A stretch of DNA of 64,000 bases from Actinoplanes sp. M2I2 (GTDB lineage: Bacteria > Actinomycetota > Actinomycetes > Mycobacteriales > Micromonosporaceae), in the NCBI RefSeq assembly GCF_023544445.1, contig NZ_JALPVJ010000010.1, forward strand, positions 186,001 to 250,000, read 5' to 3'. The notes beneath the pieces were generated by a model. That model ran no database searches, was not told the DNA's origin, and worked only from the letters and a program-made list of their open reading frames with translations. Shown here one piece after another: positions 54,558 to 63,657 of this stretch. The position numbers and the translations under genes were made by a program. Every line of letters starts with the position of its first letter. Position 1 is the stretch's first letter.

Positions 54558-55441
54558 GAGTCCACCTCCTCGGGCTGCGCGTCGGACGGGCTGAGCTTAC
54601 CGCCGGGGGGCGACGTTGTGGCCGCCGCCGCGATCGCCGCGAACTGCTCCACGGTGAGCGACTCCCCCCTGGCCTGGGGGCTCACCCCGGCCGCGACGAG
54701 CACCTGCTCGGCCCGGCCGGCCCCACCGGCCCACCCGGCCAGCGCCGCCCGCAGCGTCTTGCGCCGCTGCGCGAACGCGGCGTCGACCACGGCGAACACG
54801 GCGCGCCGGTCGGCGCCGGCCGGCGGGGTGCGGCGGGTGAAGGCGACCAGCCCGGAGTCCACATTGGGCACCGGCCAGAACACCGCGGGCGGGACCTTGC
54901 CGGCCGAGCGCGCCTGGGCGTACCAGGCCAGCTTGACCGACGGGATCCCGTACACCTTGGAACCGGGACCGGCGACCAGCCGGTCGGCGACCTCCTTCTG
55001 CACCATCACCAGGCCGCCGCGCAGGGTGGGCAGCTCGGCCAGCAGGTGCAGCACCACGGGGACGGCCACGTTGTAGGGCAGGTTGGCCACCAGCATCGTG
55101 GGCGCCGGGTCGAAGTCGGCCCCGCGCACGTGCAGGGCGTCGGCGTTGTGCACGCTCAGGTGGGCGGCCGGGACGGTCCCGGGCAGCGCGTCGGCCAGCC
55201 GCGGGTCGATCTCGACGGCGTGCACGTGACGCACCGCGCCGACCAGGCCGAGGGTGAGCGATCCCAGGCCGGGGCCGACCTCGAGGGCCACGTCGCCCGG
55301 GGTCAGGCCGGCCGCCGTGACGATGCGCCGGATCGTGTTGGGGTCGTGCAGGAAGTTCTGGCCGAGCTTCTTCGTGGGGGCCACGCCGAGCCGGGCGGCC
55401 AGGTCCCGGATCTCCGCCGGGCCGAGAAGTGCGTCAGCCAT
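54554..55441 (-). CDS. rsmA: 16S rRNA (adenine1518/1519-N6)-dimethyltransferase
   Basis: 295 aa from ATG 55441. RsmA/KsgA dimethylates two adenosines in helix 45 late in 30S assembly. [21 protein letters not shown] motif [16 protein letters not shown] and catalytic [10 protein letters not shown] are present; the C-terminal domain ends with a short variable tail. The start has no strong Shine-Dalgarno. The usual actinobacterial upstream neighbour rpfB is absent. Confidence 0.95.
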   Translation of the reverse strand: MADALLGPAEIRDLAARLGVAPTKKLGQNFLHDPNTIRRIVTAAGLTPGDVALEVGPGLGSLTLGLVGAVRHVHAVEIDPRLADALPGTVPAAHLSVHNADALHVRGADFDPAPTMLVANLPYNVAVPVVLHLLAELPTLRGGLVMVQKEVADRLVAGPGSKVYGIPSVKLAWYAQARSAGKVPPAVFWPVPNVDSGLVAFTRRTPPAGADRRAVFAVVDAAFAQRRKTLRAALAGWAGGAGRAEQVLVAAGVSPQARGESLTVEQFAAIAAAATTSPPGGKLSPSDAQPEEVDS

Positions 55442-55475
55442 GGGTTCCAAGCCTAGACGGGGTACAAACGAGCGC

Positions 55476-55898
55476 ATGACGCAGTTGCTGGAGTTGCGCG
55501 CGGTGGTCGAGGCGCCACCCGGCCGGGTGGCCGAGCTGCTGCTCGACGTACGCCCCGGGGGCCGCTCCCCGATCGCCGTCACCGGCACGGTCGAGGAGAC
55601 GGACATCGGCGACGAGTTCGTCGTGGTGCACGAGGGCAGCCGGATCTCGGTGGCCGTCGACGCCGCCGACCGCATCGTGTCGCAGCAGGGCGAGTGGTGG
55701 TATCGCGGGGTCTACGAGGTGGAGCCCGACCAGCGGGGCAGCCAGGTGGTCTTCCGGGTCCTCAACGTGGCGGCGCGGGGCCGCTGGGCGGTACGGTTCG
55801 CCGCCCGCAAGCCGCTCGCCGCCGCGCCGGCCGAGTTCGCCGGGCAGGTCGAGCGTCTCGGCCGGGCCCTGGGCGTCGCGGCCTGGGTGGAGGATTAG
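55476..55898 (+). CDS. SRPBCC-like hypothetical protein
   Basis: 140 aa. [20 protein letters not shown] at the start, [20 protein letters not shown] in the middle and a long C-terminal helix suggest the START/SRPBCC fold (polyketide cyclase-like), used to bind hydrophobic ligands; confidence in the fold is moderate. It faces away from rsmA (35 bp between starts) and its stop overlaps the tatD stop. Confidence 0.65.
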   Translation: MTQLLELRAVVEAPPGRVAELLLDVRPGGRSPIAVTGTVEETDIGDEFVVVHEGSRISVAVDAADRIVSQQGEWWYRGVYEVEPDQRGSQVVFRVLNVAARGRWAVRFAARKPLAAAPAEFAGQVERLGRALGVAAWVED

Positions 55899-56794
55899 CG
55901 CCAAGGCCCGAAGACCCGTTCCCCGTTGGCCGAGATCGCGGCGCACAGCTCGTCCACGTCGCCGCCCCGGGTCGCCGCGAGCGAGCGCACGGTCAACGGG
56001 ATCAGGTAGGAAGCGTTCGGCCTGCCGCGGTGCGGCACGGGTGTCAGGTACGGCGCGTCGGTCTCCACCATGATCTGCCCGGCCGGCGTGAGCGCGGCCG
56101 CCTCGCGCAGGCTGCCGGCGCTGGCGAAGGTCACCGTGCCCGCGAAGCTCAGCGAGAAGCCGCGGCGCACGCACTCGGCGGCGAACACGGCGTCGCCGGA
56201 GAAGCAGTGCAGGACGACCGTGTCGGGCGCGCCCTCGTCGTCGAGCACCCGCAGGACGTCCTCGTGCGCGTCCCGGTCGTGGATGATCAGCGCCTTGCCG
56301 TACCGCTTGGCGATCGCGATGTGCGCCCGGAAGCTGGTCTCCTGGGCCGCGCGCCCCTCCTCGCCCGTACGGAAGGTGTCCAGACCCGTCTCGCCGATGC
56401 CCCGCACCCGGGGCTGCTCGGCGAGCGCCTCGATGACCCGCAGCGACTCGTCCAGATCGGACAGCAGCGGGGCCTCGTTCGGGTGCAGCGCGACCGCGGC
56501 CAGCACCGACGGGTGCCGGGCGGCCAGTTCGGCGCCCCAGCGCGAGGACTGCTCGTCCACGCCGACCTGCACGATCCGGTCCACTCCGGCCTTCGCCGCG
56601 GCCGTGATCAGCGCCTCGACCGGGTCGGCGGCCCCGTCACCGGGCCCGCCGGCCTCCTGCACGGTCAAGTCCAGGTGGGTGTGGCTGTCGAAGACGGGGA
56701 CGGCGAGCTCCTCGGGCGGGGCGGGGAACTCGCCGGCCCGGCGGCGGTTCTTCTCGCGCCGGGACTGGGCTGGTGACGATGGCATGTGAGACAT
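55895..56794 (-). CDS. tatD: TatD-family metal-dependent hydrolase/DNase
   Basis: 299 aa. Metal ligands are in FDSHTHLDLTV, GIGETGLDTFRTGEEGRA, IIHDRDAHEDVL, VLHCFSGD and MVETDAPYLTPVPHRGR, all canonical TatD motifs. The start may be ATG 56794 or 56785; neither has a clear ribosome site. The N-terminal 40 residues are variable and basic. Gene position next to rsmA and metG is conserved. Confidence 0.93.
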   Translation of the reverse strand: MSHMPSSPAQSRREKNRRRAGEFPAPPEELAVPVFDSHTHLDLTVQEAGGPGDGAADPVEALITAAAKAGVDRIVQVGVDEQSSRWGAELAARHPSVLAAVALHPNEAPLLSDLDESLRVIEALAEQPRVRGIGETGLDTFRTGEEGRAAQETSFRAHIAIAKRYGKALIIHDRDAHEDVLRVLDDEGAPDTVVLHCFSGDAVFAAECVRRGFSLSFAGTVTFASAGSLREAAALTPAGQIMVETDAPYLTPVPHRGRPNASYLIPLTVRSLAATRGGDVDELCAAISANGERVFGPWR

Positions 56795-56863
56795 TCTGCA
56801 CTTCGACCTCGTGGACACCGTTTGTTCACCCGACATCCATCGCTGTTGTCTACCTTCCGGCGG

Positions 56864-57898
56864 GTGACCGTGACCGGCGAGGACAGCGTGATCGACAGCG
56901 ATCCGCTCGAGCCCGCGCTCTCCGCACCGCTTCGTCGCGACCTCGACTGGGCGCGGGTGCAACGGATGAGCCAGTCGGCCCAGCACCGCGACGACCCGGT
57001 CCTGCGCCGGATCCGGGCGACGGCGGCCGTCCGGCGCGGCACGCGGATGACCAAGGTGCTCTCGCCGGCGCAGGTCTCCGGTCATCTGGGCGGCTGGCTC
57101 GCGTACGGCTTCTGTTACCGCGTCTGCGATCTGGCCCACCTGACCGACCCGCACGACCTGGCTCTGCTCGGCACCGACGGCGTGACCGACTCCGAGGTGG
57201 CGTACGCCCTGCGCTGGCGGGCCGTCGACCCGTCGGACTACGAGATCCCGGGCGGGCCGGGGCAGCCCGGGCTCGCCCAGCTGCCGGCGCACAACCGGGT
57301 GGGCGCCATGATCCTGGGCACCGGCTTCACGCCGAGCACCGAGGAGCTCATCCCGGAGTACGTCACGGCCGGGTTCGCCGACCTGCCGATCCCGGCGAAC
57401 TCGCAGATCGTCGCCCATGGGCCGGGCGGCGAGGAGGTCATCCTCTACACCTACCAGCCGGAGCAGAACGGCTGGCTGCGGCTGGCCGGGCCTCGCTGGC
57501 GCGGCCTGCTGGAGAACCTGCCCGGCGTCAGCCCCGACCGTGAGTACCTGCCCTGCACGACGACCGGTTCGGCCCGGCTGGTCGGGCAGATCAAGGGCCA
57601 GGAGTACGAGGCGGTGGCCGACCCGCCGGAGGAGTTCCGGGCGCGGGCGCTGACCCGGGCCGCCCGCTATCCGGTGTCCACCCTGAGCCGGCGCGCCGAG
57701 CAGGCCCTGTGGCGCGGGACCCCGTGCTGGGTGTTGCAGCGGGACGAGGCGTGGGCCCGGTTGCGGCTCGTGCAGCCCGACAGCGACTCGCTGCAGCGCA
57801 CCGGGGCGCGGTGCTACGAGCGGGGCGTCTACGAGTCGTGGGCGCCGGTGGGCGAGCTGCTCGACCACCACATCGCCGACATCCCGTACGTGTTGTAG
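56864..57898 (+). CDS. Hypothetical protein, Micromonosporaceae-type
   Basis: 344 aa from GTG 56864 (other GTGs follow at 56870 and 56888). It has no TM helix, signal or familiar catalytic motif. Recognisable landmarks are SGHLGGWLAYGFCYRVCDLA, IPEYVTAGFADLPIPANSQI and two similar Trp-rich segments in the C-terminal part. Soluble, unknown function. It diverges from tatD with about 70 bp between. Confidence 0.65.
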   Translation: MTVTGEDSVIDSDPLEPALSAPLRRDLDWARVQRMSQSAQHRDDPVLRRIRATAAVRRGTRMTKVLSPAQVSGHLGGWLAYGFCYRVCDLAHLTDPHDLALLGTDGVTDSEVAYALRWRAVDPSDYEIPGGPGQPGLAQLPAHNRVGAMILGTGFTPSTEELIPEYVTAGFADLPIPANSQIVAHGPGGEEVILYTYQPEQNGWLRLAGPRWRGLLENLPGVSPDREYLPCTTTGSARLVGQIKGQEYEAVADPPEEFRARALTRAARYPVSTLSRRAEQALWRGTPCWVLQRDEAWARLRLVQPDSDSLQRTGARCYERGVYESWAPVGELLDHHIADIPYVL

Positions 57899-57900
57899 CC

Positions 57901-57928
57901 GCTGACACGACAAAGCTGACACGACAAA
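57901..57928. repeat. Tandem 14-bp direct repeat
   Basis: GCTGACACGACAAA occurs twice without spacer (57901-57914, 57915-57928), directly before the terminator hairpin and overlapping its first three bases. Confidence 0.9.
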
Positions 57929-57962
57929 GCCGGCGCCACCCGCGAGGGGTGACGCCGGCTTT
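57926..57962. terminator. Bidirectional terminator between convergent genes
   Basis: AAAGCCGGCG (57926-57935) pairs with CGCCGGCTTT (57953-57962), with an inner CACCC/GGGTG helix. It ends in CTTT on the plus strand and CTTT on the minus strand, serving 56864-57898 and the gene ending at 57978. Confidence 0.85.
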
Positions 57963-57977
57963 CGCGTTGCCGTCAGC

Positions 57978-59264
57978 TCAGCTGAGGTTCTTCTCGACCA
58001 TGGCCCGGGGGTTGGTCAGACCGGCCCAGTCCTGGGCGATGACCTCGACGATGAGGTAGCCCTTCGGCGTGCTCTTCAGCGGCACCGAGAACTTGCCCTT
58101 CGACACCTTCACCGGGATGAGGCAGGCGGCGGCGTTCGTCGGGGCGGTGATCCACTTCTTCTTGCTGCTGCTGTAGCAGAGCACCGTGCCGTTGCTCTTG
58201 CCGAGGATGGCGAACGCGAGGGTCTCCTTGATGCCGGATCCCTTGTCGGTCGCCGTGCCCTTGATCGCCTTCCAGGACGAGGCCTTGTTCGACCGCGACG
58301 GCTGGATGATCTTGACGACCGGACGCGAGCCGTCCTTCTTCAGCGTGACCTTGCCCACGACCTGCGGGGTGGCGCCACCGTACTTGTTGAAGACAGTCGC
58401 CTTCAGGGTCTTCACGCCCGGGGTGACCACCTGGTTGTTCGGGTTGAAGTAGTAGTACCGCGTGACCTTCTGCTTCTTGGGCTGCAGGATCGACGAGCGG
58501 CCCTCACCCCAGCCGACAGCGATCTTGGTGGCCCCGGCCGGAACGCCGGTGATCTCCCAGACGAACCGCTGGCCGTGCAGGACCGACGTCTTGCTCAGCT
58601 TGTACTTCACCGTCGCGGACGTGACGGTCGGGCCGGCCGACTTGACGACCTTCTTGTTGCCCGCGGTGTCGGTCAGCGTCAGCGTGATCGGCTTCTTGCC
58701 GGACGACTTGTAGGTGTGCGCGACGCTGGTCGCGCTCGAGCTCACGGCCGCGCTGTAGCCGTCACCCCAGTTGATGACCCGCTTGATCTGCGCGGGCGTG
58801 CTCACGTTGTCCTTGATGCCGGACAGGGTCAGCGTGACCGACTGGCCGGGGTAGATCGTCGAGCGGTTCAGGCTCAGCGAGCCCGAGGGCGCGACCGTGT
58901 CGGCCGGCGGCGTGCTGGTCGGCGGCGTCGTCGTCGGCGAGGCCGGCGGAGTCGTGGCGGGCGGCGGCGTCGTCTCGTCCGTCGGCTCGCTCGTGGGCGT
59001 CGTCGGAGCCGTCGTCGTCGGGGCCGTGGTCGGCTCCTCGGTCTCTTCGTCGTCCGTCGGCGGCGGAGGAGGCGTGGGCACGCCCTCCGTCGAGGTGGGC
59101 GACGTGGTCGGCGAGGTCGGCTCTTCCGGCGTCGGCTTCGTCGGCAGCTCGGTCGAGGCGGGCAGCGGGTCCGCGAGCGCGGGTGCGGCGAACACGCCGC
59201 CACCGACCAGGAACGCACCGCTGACAACGGCCGCGAGCAGCGGACGCGAGAGGCGAGAGTTCAA
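57978..59264 (-). CDS. Secreted protein with Pro/Thr-rich linker and PKD-like domain
   Basis: 428 aa. A signal peptide (RPLLAAVVSGAFLVGGGVFA, cleavage after ALA) is followed by about 95 residues of Thr/Pro/Glu-rich linker (TTAPTTTAPTTPTSEPTDET), a likely O-mannosylation target. Then comes a PKD-like beta-sandwich (RVINWGDGYSAAVSS, VAHTYKSSGKKPITLTLTDT) and at least one further Ig-like region (VVKIIQPSRSN, GTATDKGSGIKETLAFAILG). No catalytic domain or sortase signal is seen. Probably a secreted or wall-loosely-bound structural or adhesive protein. Confidence 0.8.
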   Translation of the reverse strand: MNSRLSRPLLAAVVSGAFLVGGGVFAAPALADPLPASTELPTKPTPEEPTSPTTSPTSTEGVPTPPPPPTDDEETEEPTTAPTTTAPTTPTSEPTDETTPPPATTPPASPTTTPPTSTPPADTVAPSGSLSLNRSTIYPGQSVTLTLSGIKDNVSTPAQIKRVINWGDGYSAAVSSSATSVAHTYKSSGKKPITLTLTDTAGNKKVVKSAGPTVTSATVKYKLSKTSVLHGQRFVWEITGVPAGATKIAVGWGEGRSSILQPKKQKVTRYYYFNPNNQVVTPGVKTLKATVFNKYGGATPQVVGKVTLKKDGSRPVVKIIQPSRSNKASSWKAIKGTATDKGSGIKETLAFAILGKSNGTVLCYSSSKKKWITAPTNAAACLIPVKVSKGKFSVPLKSTPKGYLIVEVIAQDWAGLTNPRAMVEKNLS

Positions 59265-59418
59265 GAAAATGCTCCTTCGAGGGGATCAAGCCGCACGAAG
59301 GGGACGTGACGGATACGGCTCACAACAGGACGGAGCCGTATCGATGAAACGCTGGTGTTCCCCCGTGGAGCGCCGACGCTACCTGATCATCGTTACGGGA
59401 ATCAATCCCATAAATGAA

Positions 59419-59455
59419 TGAGGTCTGTCCGCACCTTCGGCGCGGACAGACCTCA
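59419..59455 (-). terminator. metG terminator hairpin
   Basis: TGAGGTCTGTCCGC (59419-59432) pairs perfectly with GCGGACAGACCTCA (59442-59455), a 14-bp stem with 9-nt loop, 13 bp past the metG stop. The minus strand is T-rich beyond it (CATTCATTTATGG). Confidence 0.85.
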
Positions 59456-59467
59456 GGAAGGACCAGG

Positions 59468-61264
59468 TCACCCTGCTAGGCGGGCCAGCTCCTCCTCGAT
59501 GACCGAGGAATCGAGCTTGCGGAAGACCGGTTTCGGGGCGGCCAGCGGCGTGCCGGCCACCAGCGGCACCGACTTCCAGCGCGCGCCGGTCGTGTAGTCA
59601 CCGGTGAGCACGGGATAGGACGGGCCGCCGTCGAGGTCGTCGACCTGCTCGATACGCGGCATCGGCGCGTGCACGCCCGTACCGCCGAGCAGCTCGAAGA
59701 CCTTCTGCGCGGAGTGCGGCAGGAACGGCGTCAGCAAGGTGTTGGCGTCGCTGACGACCTGGAGCGCGACCGCGAGGACCGTGCCCTGACGAGGCTTGTC
59801 CTCATCGGACTTGAGCTTCCACGGAGCCTGGTCGGACAGGTATTTGTTGGCCTCGGCGACCACCCGCATCGCCTCGCCGATCGCGGCCTTCTGCCGGTGC
59901 TTGCCGATCAGCTCGCCGACCGTGGTGAAGCCGGCCCGCGCGACCGCGAGCAGAGCCTCGTCCTCGGCGGTGAGCTCGCCGGGCGACGGGATGGCGCCGA
60001 AGTTCTTGGCGGCCATCGAGATCGACCGGTTGACCAGGTTGCCCCAGCCGGCGACCAGCTCGTCGTTGTTGCGCCGGACGAACTCGGCCCAGGTGAAGTC
60101 GGTGTCGTTGGACTCGGGGCCCGCGGCCGCGATGAAGTACCGCAGCGCGTCGGCGTCGTAGCGCTCCAGGAAGTCGCGCACATAGATGACGACCCGGCGC
60201 GACGAGGAGAACTTCTTGCCCTCCATCGTCAGGTACTCGCTCGAGACCACCTCGGTGGGCAGGTTGAGCCGGCCCAGCTCGCCCGGCTCGCCGCCCTTGT
60301 CGCCCTCGCCGGAGTAGCCCAGCAGCACCGCCGGCCAGATCACCGAGTGGAAGACGATGTTGTCCTTGCCCATGAAGTAGTAGCCGAGCGCGTCCTTGCC
60401 CTGCGCGTCGGCCGACCACCACCGGCGCCAGGCCTCGGGGTCGCCGGAGCGGCGGGCCCACTCGATCGACGCCGACAGGTAGCCGATCACCGCGTCGAAC
60501 CAGACGTAGATGCGCTTGTCGTTGCGCTCGCGCCAGCCGTCGATCGGGATCGGCACCCCCCACTCGAGGTCGCGGGTGATCGCCCGGGGCTGCAGGTCGT
60601 CGAGCAGGTTGCGGGAGAACTTGAGCACGTTGGGGCGCCAGTTCTCGCGCTGGTCGAGCCAGTTGCCGATGGCCTCGGCGAAGGCGGGCAGGTCGAGGAA
60701 GAAGTGCTCGGTCTCGACGAACTCCGGGGTCTCTCCGTTGATTTTGGAGCGTGGGTTGATGAGCTGCTCGGGGTCGAGCTGGTTGCCGCAGTTGTCGCAC
60801 TGGTCGCCGCGGGCGCTCTCGTAGCCGCAGATCGGGCAGGTGCCCTCGATGTAGCGGTCGGGCAGCGTGCGCCCGGTCGACGGCGAGCGCGCGCCCAGCG
60901 TGACGCGCTTGACGATGTAGCCGTTGCGCTCCAGCGCGGTGAACAGCTCCTGCACCACGGCGTAGTGGTTGCGCGTGGTGGTGCGGGTGAACAGGTCGTA
61001 GCTCAGGCCCAGACCGTGCAGGTCCTCCACGATCACCCGGTTGTAGCGGTCGGCGAGCTCGCGCGCGGTCACCCCGTCGGCGTCCGCCTGCACCTGGACC
61101 GGGGTGCCGTGCTCGTCGGTGCCCGAGACCATGAGCACGTCGTGACCGGCCATGCGCATGTACCGGCTGAAAACGTCGGAGGGCACTCCGAAGCCGGAGA
61201 CATGACCGATGTGGCGCGGGCCGTTGGCGTAGGGCCAGGCGACCGCGGCGAGAACGTGACTCAT
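59468..61264 (-). CDS. metG: Methionyl-tRNA synthetase
   Basis: 598 aa from ATG 61264. It charges initiator and elongator tRNA-Met. The HIGH motif appears as [13 protein letters not shown], the zinc knuckle has [18 protein letters not shown], and the KMSKS equivalent is KKFSSSRR, a variant seen in several actinobacterial MetG proteins. No C-terminal EMAP/tRNA-binding domain. It is divergent from the gene at 61397. Confidence 0.95.
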   Translation of the reverse strand: MSHVLAAVAWPYANGPRHIGHVSGFGVPSDVFSRYMRMAGHDVLMVSGTDEHGTPVQVQADADGVTARELADRYNRVIVEDLHGLGLSYDLFTRTTTRNHYAVVQELFTALERNGYIVKRVTLGARSPSTGRTLPDRYIEGTCPICGYESARGDQCDNCGNQLDPEQLINPRSKINGETPEFVETEHFFLDLPAFAEAIGNWLDQRENWRPNVLKFSRNLLDDLQPRAITRDLEWGVPIPIDGWRERNDKRIYVWFDAVIGYLSASIEWARRSGDPEAWRRWWSADAQGKDALGYYFMGKDNIVFHSVIWPAVLLGYSGEGDKGGEPGELGRLNLPTEVVSSEYLTMEGKKFSSSRRVVIYVRDFLERYDADALRYFIAAAGPESNDTDFTWAEFVRRNNDELVAGWGNLVNRSISMAAKNFGAIPSPGELTAEDEALLAVARAGFTTVGELIGKHRQKAAIGEAMRVVAEANKYLSDQAPWKLKSDEDKPRQGTVLAVALQVVSDANTLLTPFLPHSAQKVFELLGGTGVHAPMPRIEQVDDLDGGPSYPVLTGDYTTGARWKSVPLVAGTPLAAPKPVFRKLDSSVIEEELARLAG

Positions 61265-61396
61265 GGGTACCAAGAGTAGTGAGCGGCCGGGCCGGCGAGC
61301 GAACGGATTCGTTCTGCCCTCCGCGAGATCCCTATTTATCACGACACGCCCCGTTCAAAACACGATCGGGGCCTGGCCGCGTAGTCCAATGGAGCC

Positions 61397-62740
61397 GTGC
61401 TCGGAGACACGCCACAACCTGGGGAAACGCCTCGCGGCGAAAGTGACCCGTGGTCGCTCGCCGATCCCGACGCGTCCTGGTGGCGCGGCGAGACCGACCG
61501 CTCGTCCGGCCCGCGACCCGCTCAGCCCGGCCGCACGTCCGCGCGCCCGGCTGACCAGCCCGCGGGCGGCACCGGCGTGCTGCTGCCACCCGCGGCGGTG
61601 CCCCGCACCGGCGAGGCGGCCGAGGCCCACGCGGCCGGCGCCGAGGACGTGGCCGGACAACTCGCCACGCCCGCTGCCGCGACCACGGGGACGGCCCCGG
61701 CCCGGCCGGCGGCCCCCGTCCTCGCCGAGCCGGCCGCGGTCGAACGCGACCATGACCAGCCCGACCCGCACCGCTACAACCCGTTGCGGCCGCCCGCCGG
61801 GTACGTCGCCAAGCCCCTCGACGCGCCCTTCCCGAAGACCACAGCGATCCCCAAGACCACGGAGATTCCCAAGACCACGGCGATCCCCAAGGCCACGGTG
61901 ACGCCGCCGCCGGACGACGTGATGGTGCTGCCCGAACCGAGCCTGCACCACCGCCCGACCGTGCCGCTGGACCGTCCGATGCCCGCGCGGCCCCGCCAGG
62001 GCGGCTCCTCCGTCCCCCGTTCCACCGAGCCGCTGCCCACCGAGCCGCTGCCCACCGAGCCGCTGCCCCCCGCGACCGGCTCGCCGGTCACCGACGCCCG
62101 CCTCGAACGGCTCGAGAACTCCTCGTTCTGGCGCGACCCGGCCGACGACACGATCGAGGTGCCGCCGGGCGAGGAGCCCGCCGCCCCGGCGCCCACGCTC
62201 AACCGGCCCCGCCACCGCGGGAAGGGCCGGGCCGCGCGCCGGCCCAGCGGCCGGCCCGTGTCGGCCCAGCTGTCGCTGGTGGCGCTCGGCCTGGTCGCGG
62301 CGTTCTTCGCCTGGGTGAGCGCCGAACCGTTCTGGCTCGCGGTCGGTCACGGCGATCAGGGGTACGCCACCACGACGCGCTGCATCGGCGACGGCGTCAC
62401 GCAGCGCTGCGCGGGCCAGTTCACCGACGCCGGCGGCACCTACACGATGACGCAGGTGCGGCTGCTGGGCGTCGAGGGATCGGCGCGGCAGCCCGGCGCG
62501 GTCACCCCGGCCCGGATGGTCAACCCGGACAGCCTGCGGGCGTACGTCGCCGGGACCGGCCCGCTGCTGCAGCTGCGCTGGATGCTCGGTTTCGCGCTCG
62601 TGCTGCTCTGCGGCTACGCCATCTCGGGGGTCACCAAGGCGCGGCGGCTCGAGACGGCCCGGGCCCGGCGGGTGGCGGTGCTGCTGAGCCTGGCCGGCCC
62701 GCTGGCGCTGCTGGCCGGGTTCCTGGCCGCGGCCTACTGA
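61397..62740 (+). CDS. Membrane protein with long disordered Pro/Ala-rich N-terminus
   Basis: 447 aa from GTG 61397. Residues 1 to about 280 are low-complexity (Pro, Ala, Thr, Arg) with two perfect-frame peptide repeats, PKTT-A/E-I and TEPLP. About 285-303 is a TM helix (QLSLVALGLVAAFFAWVSA), then about 75 extracytoplasmic residues including two Cys (TTRCIGDGVTQRCAGQFTDA), and two further TM helices at the C-terminus. Unknown function; envelope-localised by topology. Confidence 0.75.
   Translation: MLGDTPQPGETPRGESDPWSLADPDASWWRGETDRSSGPRPAQPGRTSARPADQPAGGTGVLLPPAAVPRTGEAAEAHAAGAEDVAGQLATPAAATTGTAPARPAAPVLAEPAAVERDHDQPDPHRYNPLRPPAGYVAKPLDAPFPKTTAIPKTTEIPKTTAIPKATVTPPPDDVMVLPEPSLHHRPTVPLDRPMPARPRQGGSSVPRSTEPLPTEPLPTEPLPPATGSPVTDARLERLENSSFWRDPADDTIEVPPGEEPAAPAPTLNRPRHRGKGRAARRPSGRPVSAQLSLVALGLVAAFFAWVSAEPFWLAVGHGDQGYATTTRCIGDGVTQRCAGQFTDAGGTYTMTQVRLLGVEGSARQPGAVTPARMVNPDSLRAYVAGTGPLLQLRWMLGFALVLLCGYAISGVTKARRLETARARRVAVLLSLAGPLALLAGFLAAAY
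61832..61897. repeat. 18-bp in-frame repeat (PKTTAI units)
   Basis: Three 18-bp units at 61832-61849, 61850-61867 and 61868-61885 plus a shortened fourth encode PKTTAI, PKTTEI, PKTTAI and PKAT in the disordered region. Confidence 0.9.
62024..62068. repeat. 15-bp in-frame tandem repeat (TEPLP units)
   Basis: ACCGAGCCGCTGCCC is repeated three times exactly (62024-62038, 62039-62053, 62054-62068), encoding TEPLP. Confidence 0.95.
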
Positions 62741-63582
62741 CCGTGCACCAGCGCGTACACCTCGCGCTTACGGATCCCGTACTCGTCGGCGACCGCCTGG
62801 ATCGCGTCGCGCCGTGACAGTCCGGCCGCCTCGCGCTCGGCCACCGCGGCCCGCAGGTCGTCGTCCGGGGGACGCTCGGCCGCCCGCTGCGGGGCGCCGG
62901 CCACGACCACGGTGATCTCGCCGCGGGGTTCCTCGCGGACGGCCCAGTCCGCGAGCTCGGCCGCGGTGCCGCGCCGGATCTCCTCGTACGTCTTGGTCAG
63001 CTCCCGGCAGACCGCGGCGGCCCGCTCGTCGCCGAAGGTGGCGGCCAGGTCGGCCAGCATGCCGGCGATGCGGTGCGGCGCCTCGAAGAAGACCAGGGTG
63101 CGCGGCTCGGTGGCCAGTTCCCGCAGGCGGGTGCGGCGGTTCGATCCCGTACGGGGGAGGAAGCCCTCGAAGACGAAGCGGTCGCTGGGCAGCCCGGAGA
63201 GCGCGAGCGCGGTCGTCACGGCGCTCGGGCCGGGCGCGGCGGTGACCGGATAGCCGGCGTCCAGGGCCGCCCGCACCAGGCGATATCCCGGATCGGAGAC
63301 GCTCGGCATGCCGCCGTCGGTCACCACCGCGACCACCGCGCCACCGGCCAGCGCCTCGACCAGCTCGGGGGTACGCCGTTCGTCGTTGCCCTCGAAATAG
63401 GAGACGACCCGGCCGGTGACCGTCACGCCCAGGTCCCGGGTGAGCCGGGCCAGGCGGCGGGTGTCCTCGGCGGCGATCACGTCGGCGGTGGACAGCACCT
63501 CGCGCAGCCGGACCGAGGCGTCGCCGATGTTGCCCAGCGGGGCGCCGAGCAGAACGACCCGGCCTTTCTCTGTCGCGTCCAC
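62734..63582 (-). CDS. rsmI: 16S rRNA (cytidine1402-2'-O)-methyltransferase
   Basis: 282 aa from GTG 63582. A tetrapyrrole-methylase-fold protein with VLLGAPLGNIGDASVRLREV, AEDTRRLARL, TDGGMPSVSDPGYRLVRAAL, and FVFEGFLPRTGSNRRTRL, all RsmI signatures. It 2'-O-methylates C1402 in the ribosomal P site. Its stop overlaps the convergent membrane-protein gene by 7 bp, and it diverges from the mannosyltransferase gene. Confidence 0.94.
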   Translation of the reverse strand: MDATEKGRVVLLGAPLGNIGDASVRLREVLSTADVIAAEDTRRLARLTRDLGVTVTGRVVSYFEGNDERRTPELVEALAGGAVVAVVTDGGMPSVSDPGYRLVRAALDAGYPVTAAPGPSAVTTALALSGLPSDRFVFEGFLPRTGSNRRTRLRELATEPRTLVFFEAPHRIAGMLADLAATFGDERAAAVCRELTKTYEEIRRGTAAELADWAVREEPRGEITVVVAGAPQRAAERPPDDDLRAAVAEREAAGLSRRDAIQAVADEYGIRKREVYALVHGQ

Positions 63583-63657
63583 GGCGAAAGTCCATCACAC
63601 GACCGGGGGCGGTGACGGCAGGCGTCACCTCCGGGCCGCACGCCCTACGATCGCGGA

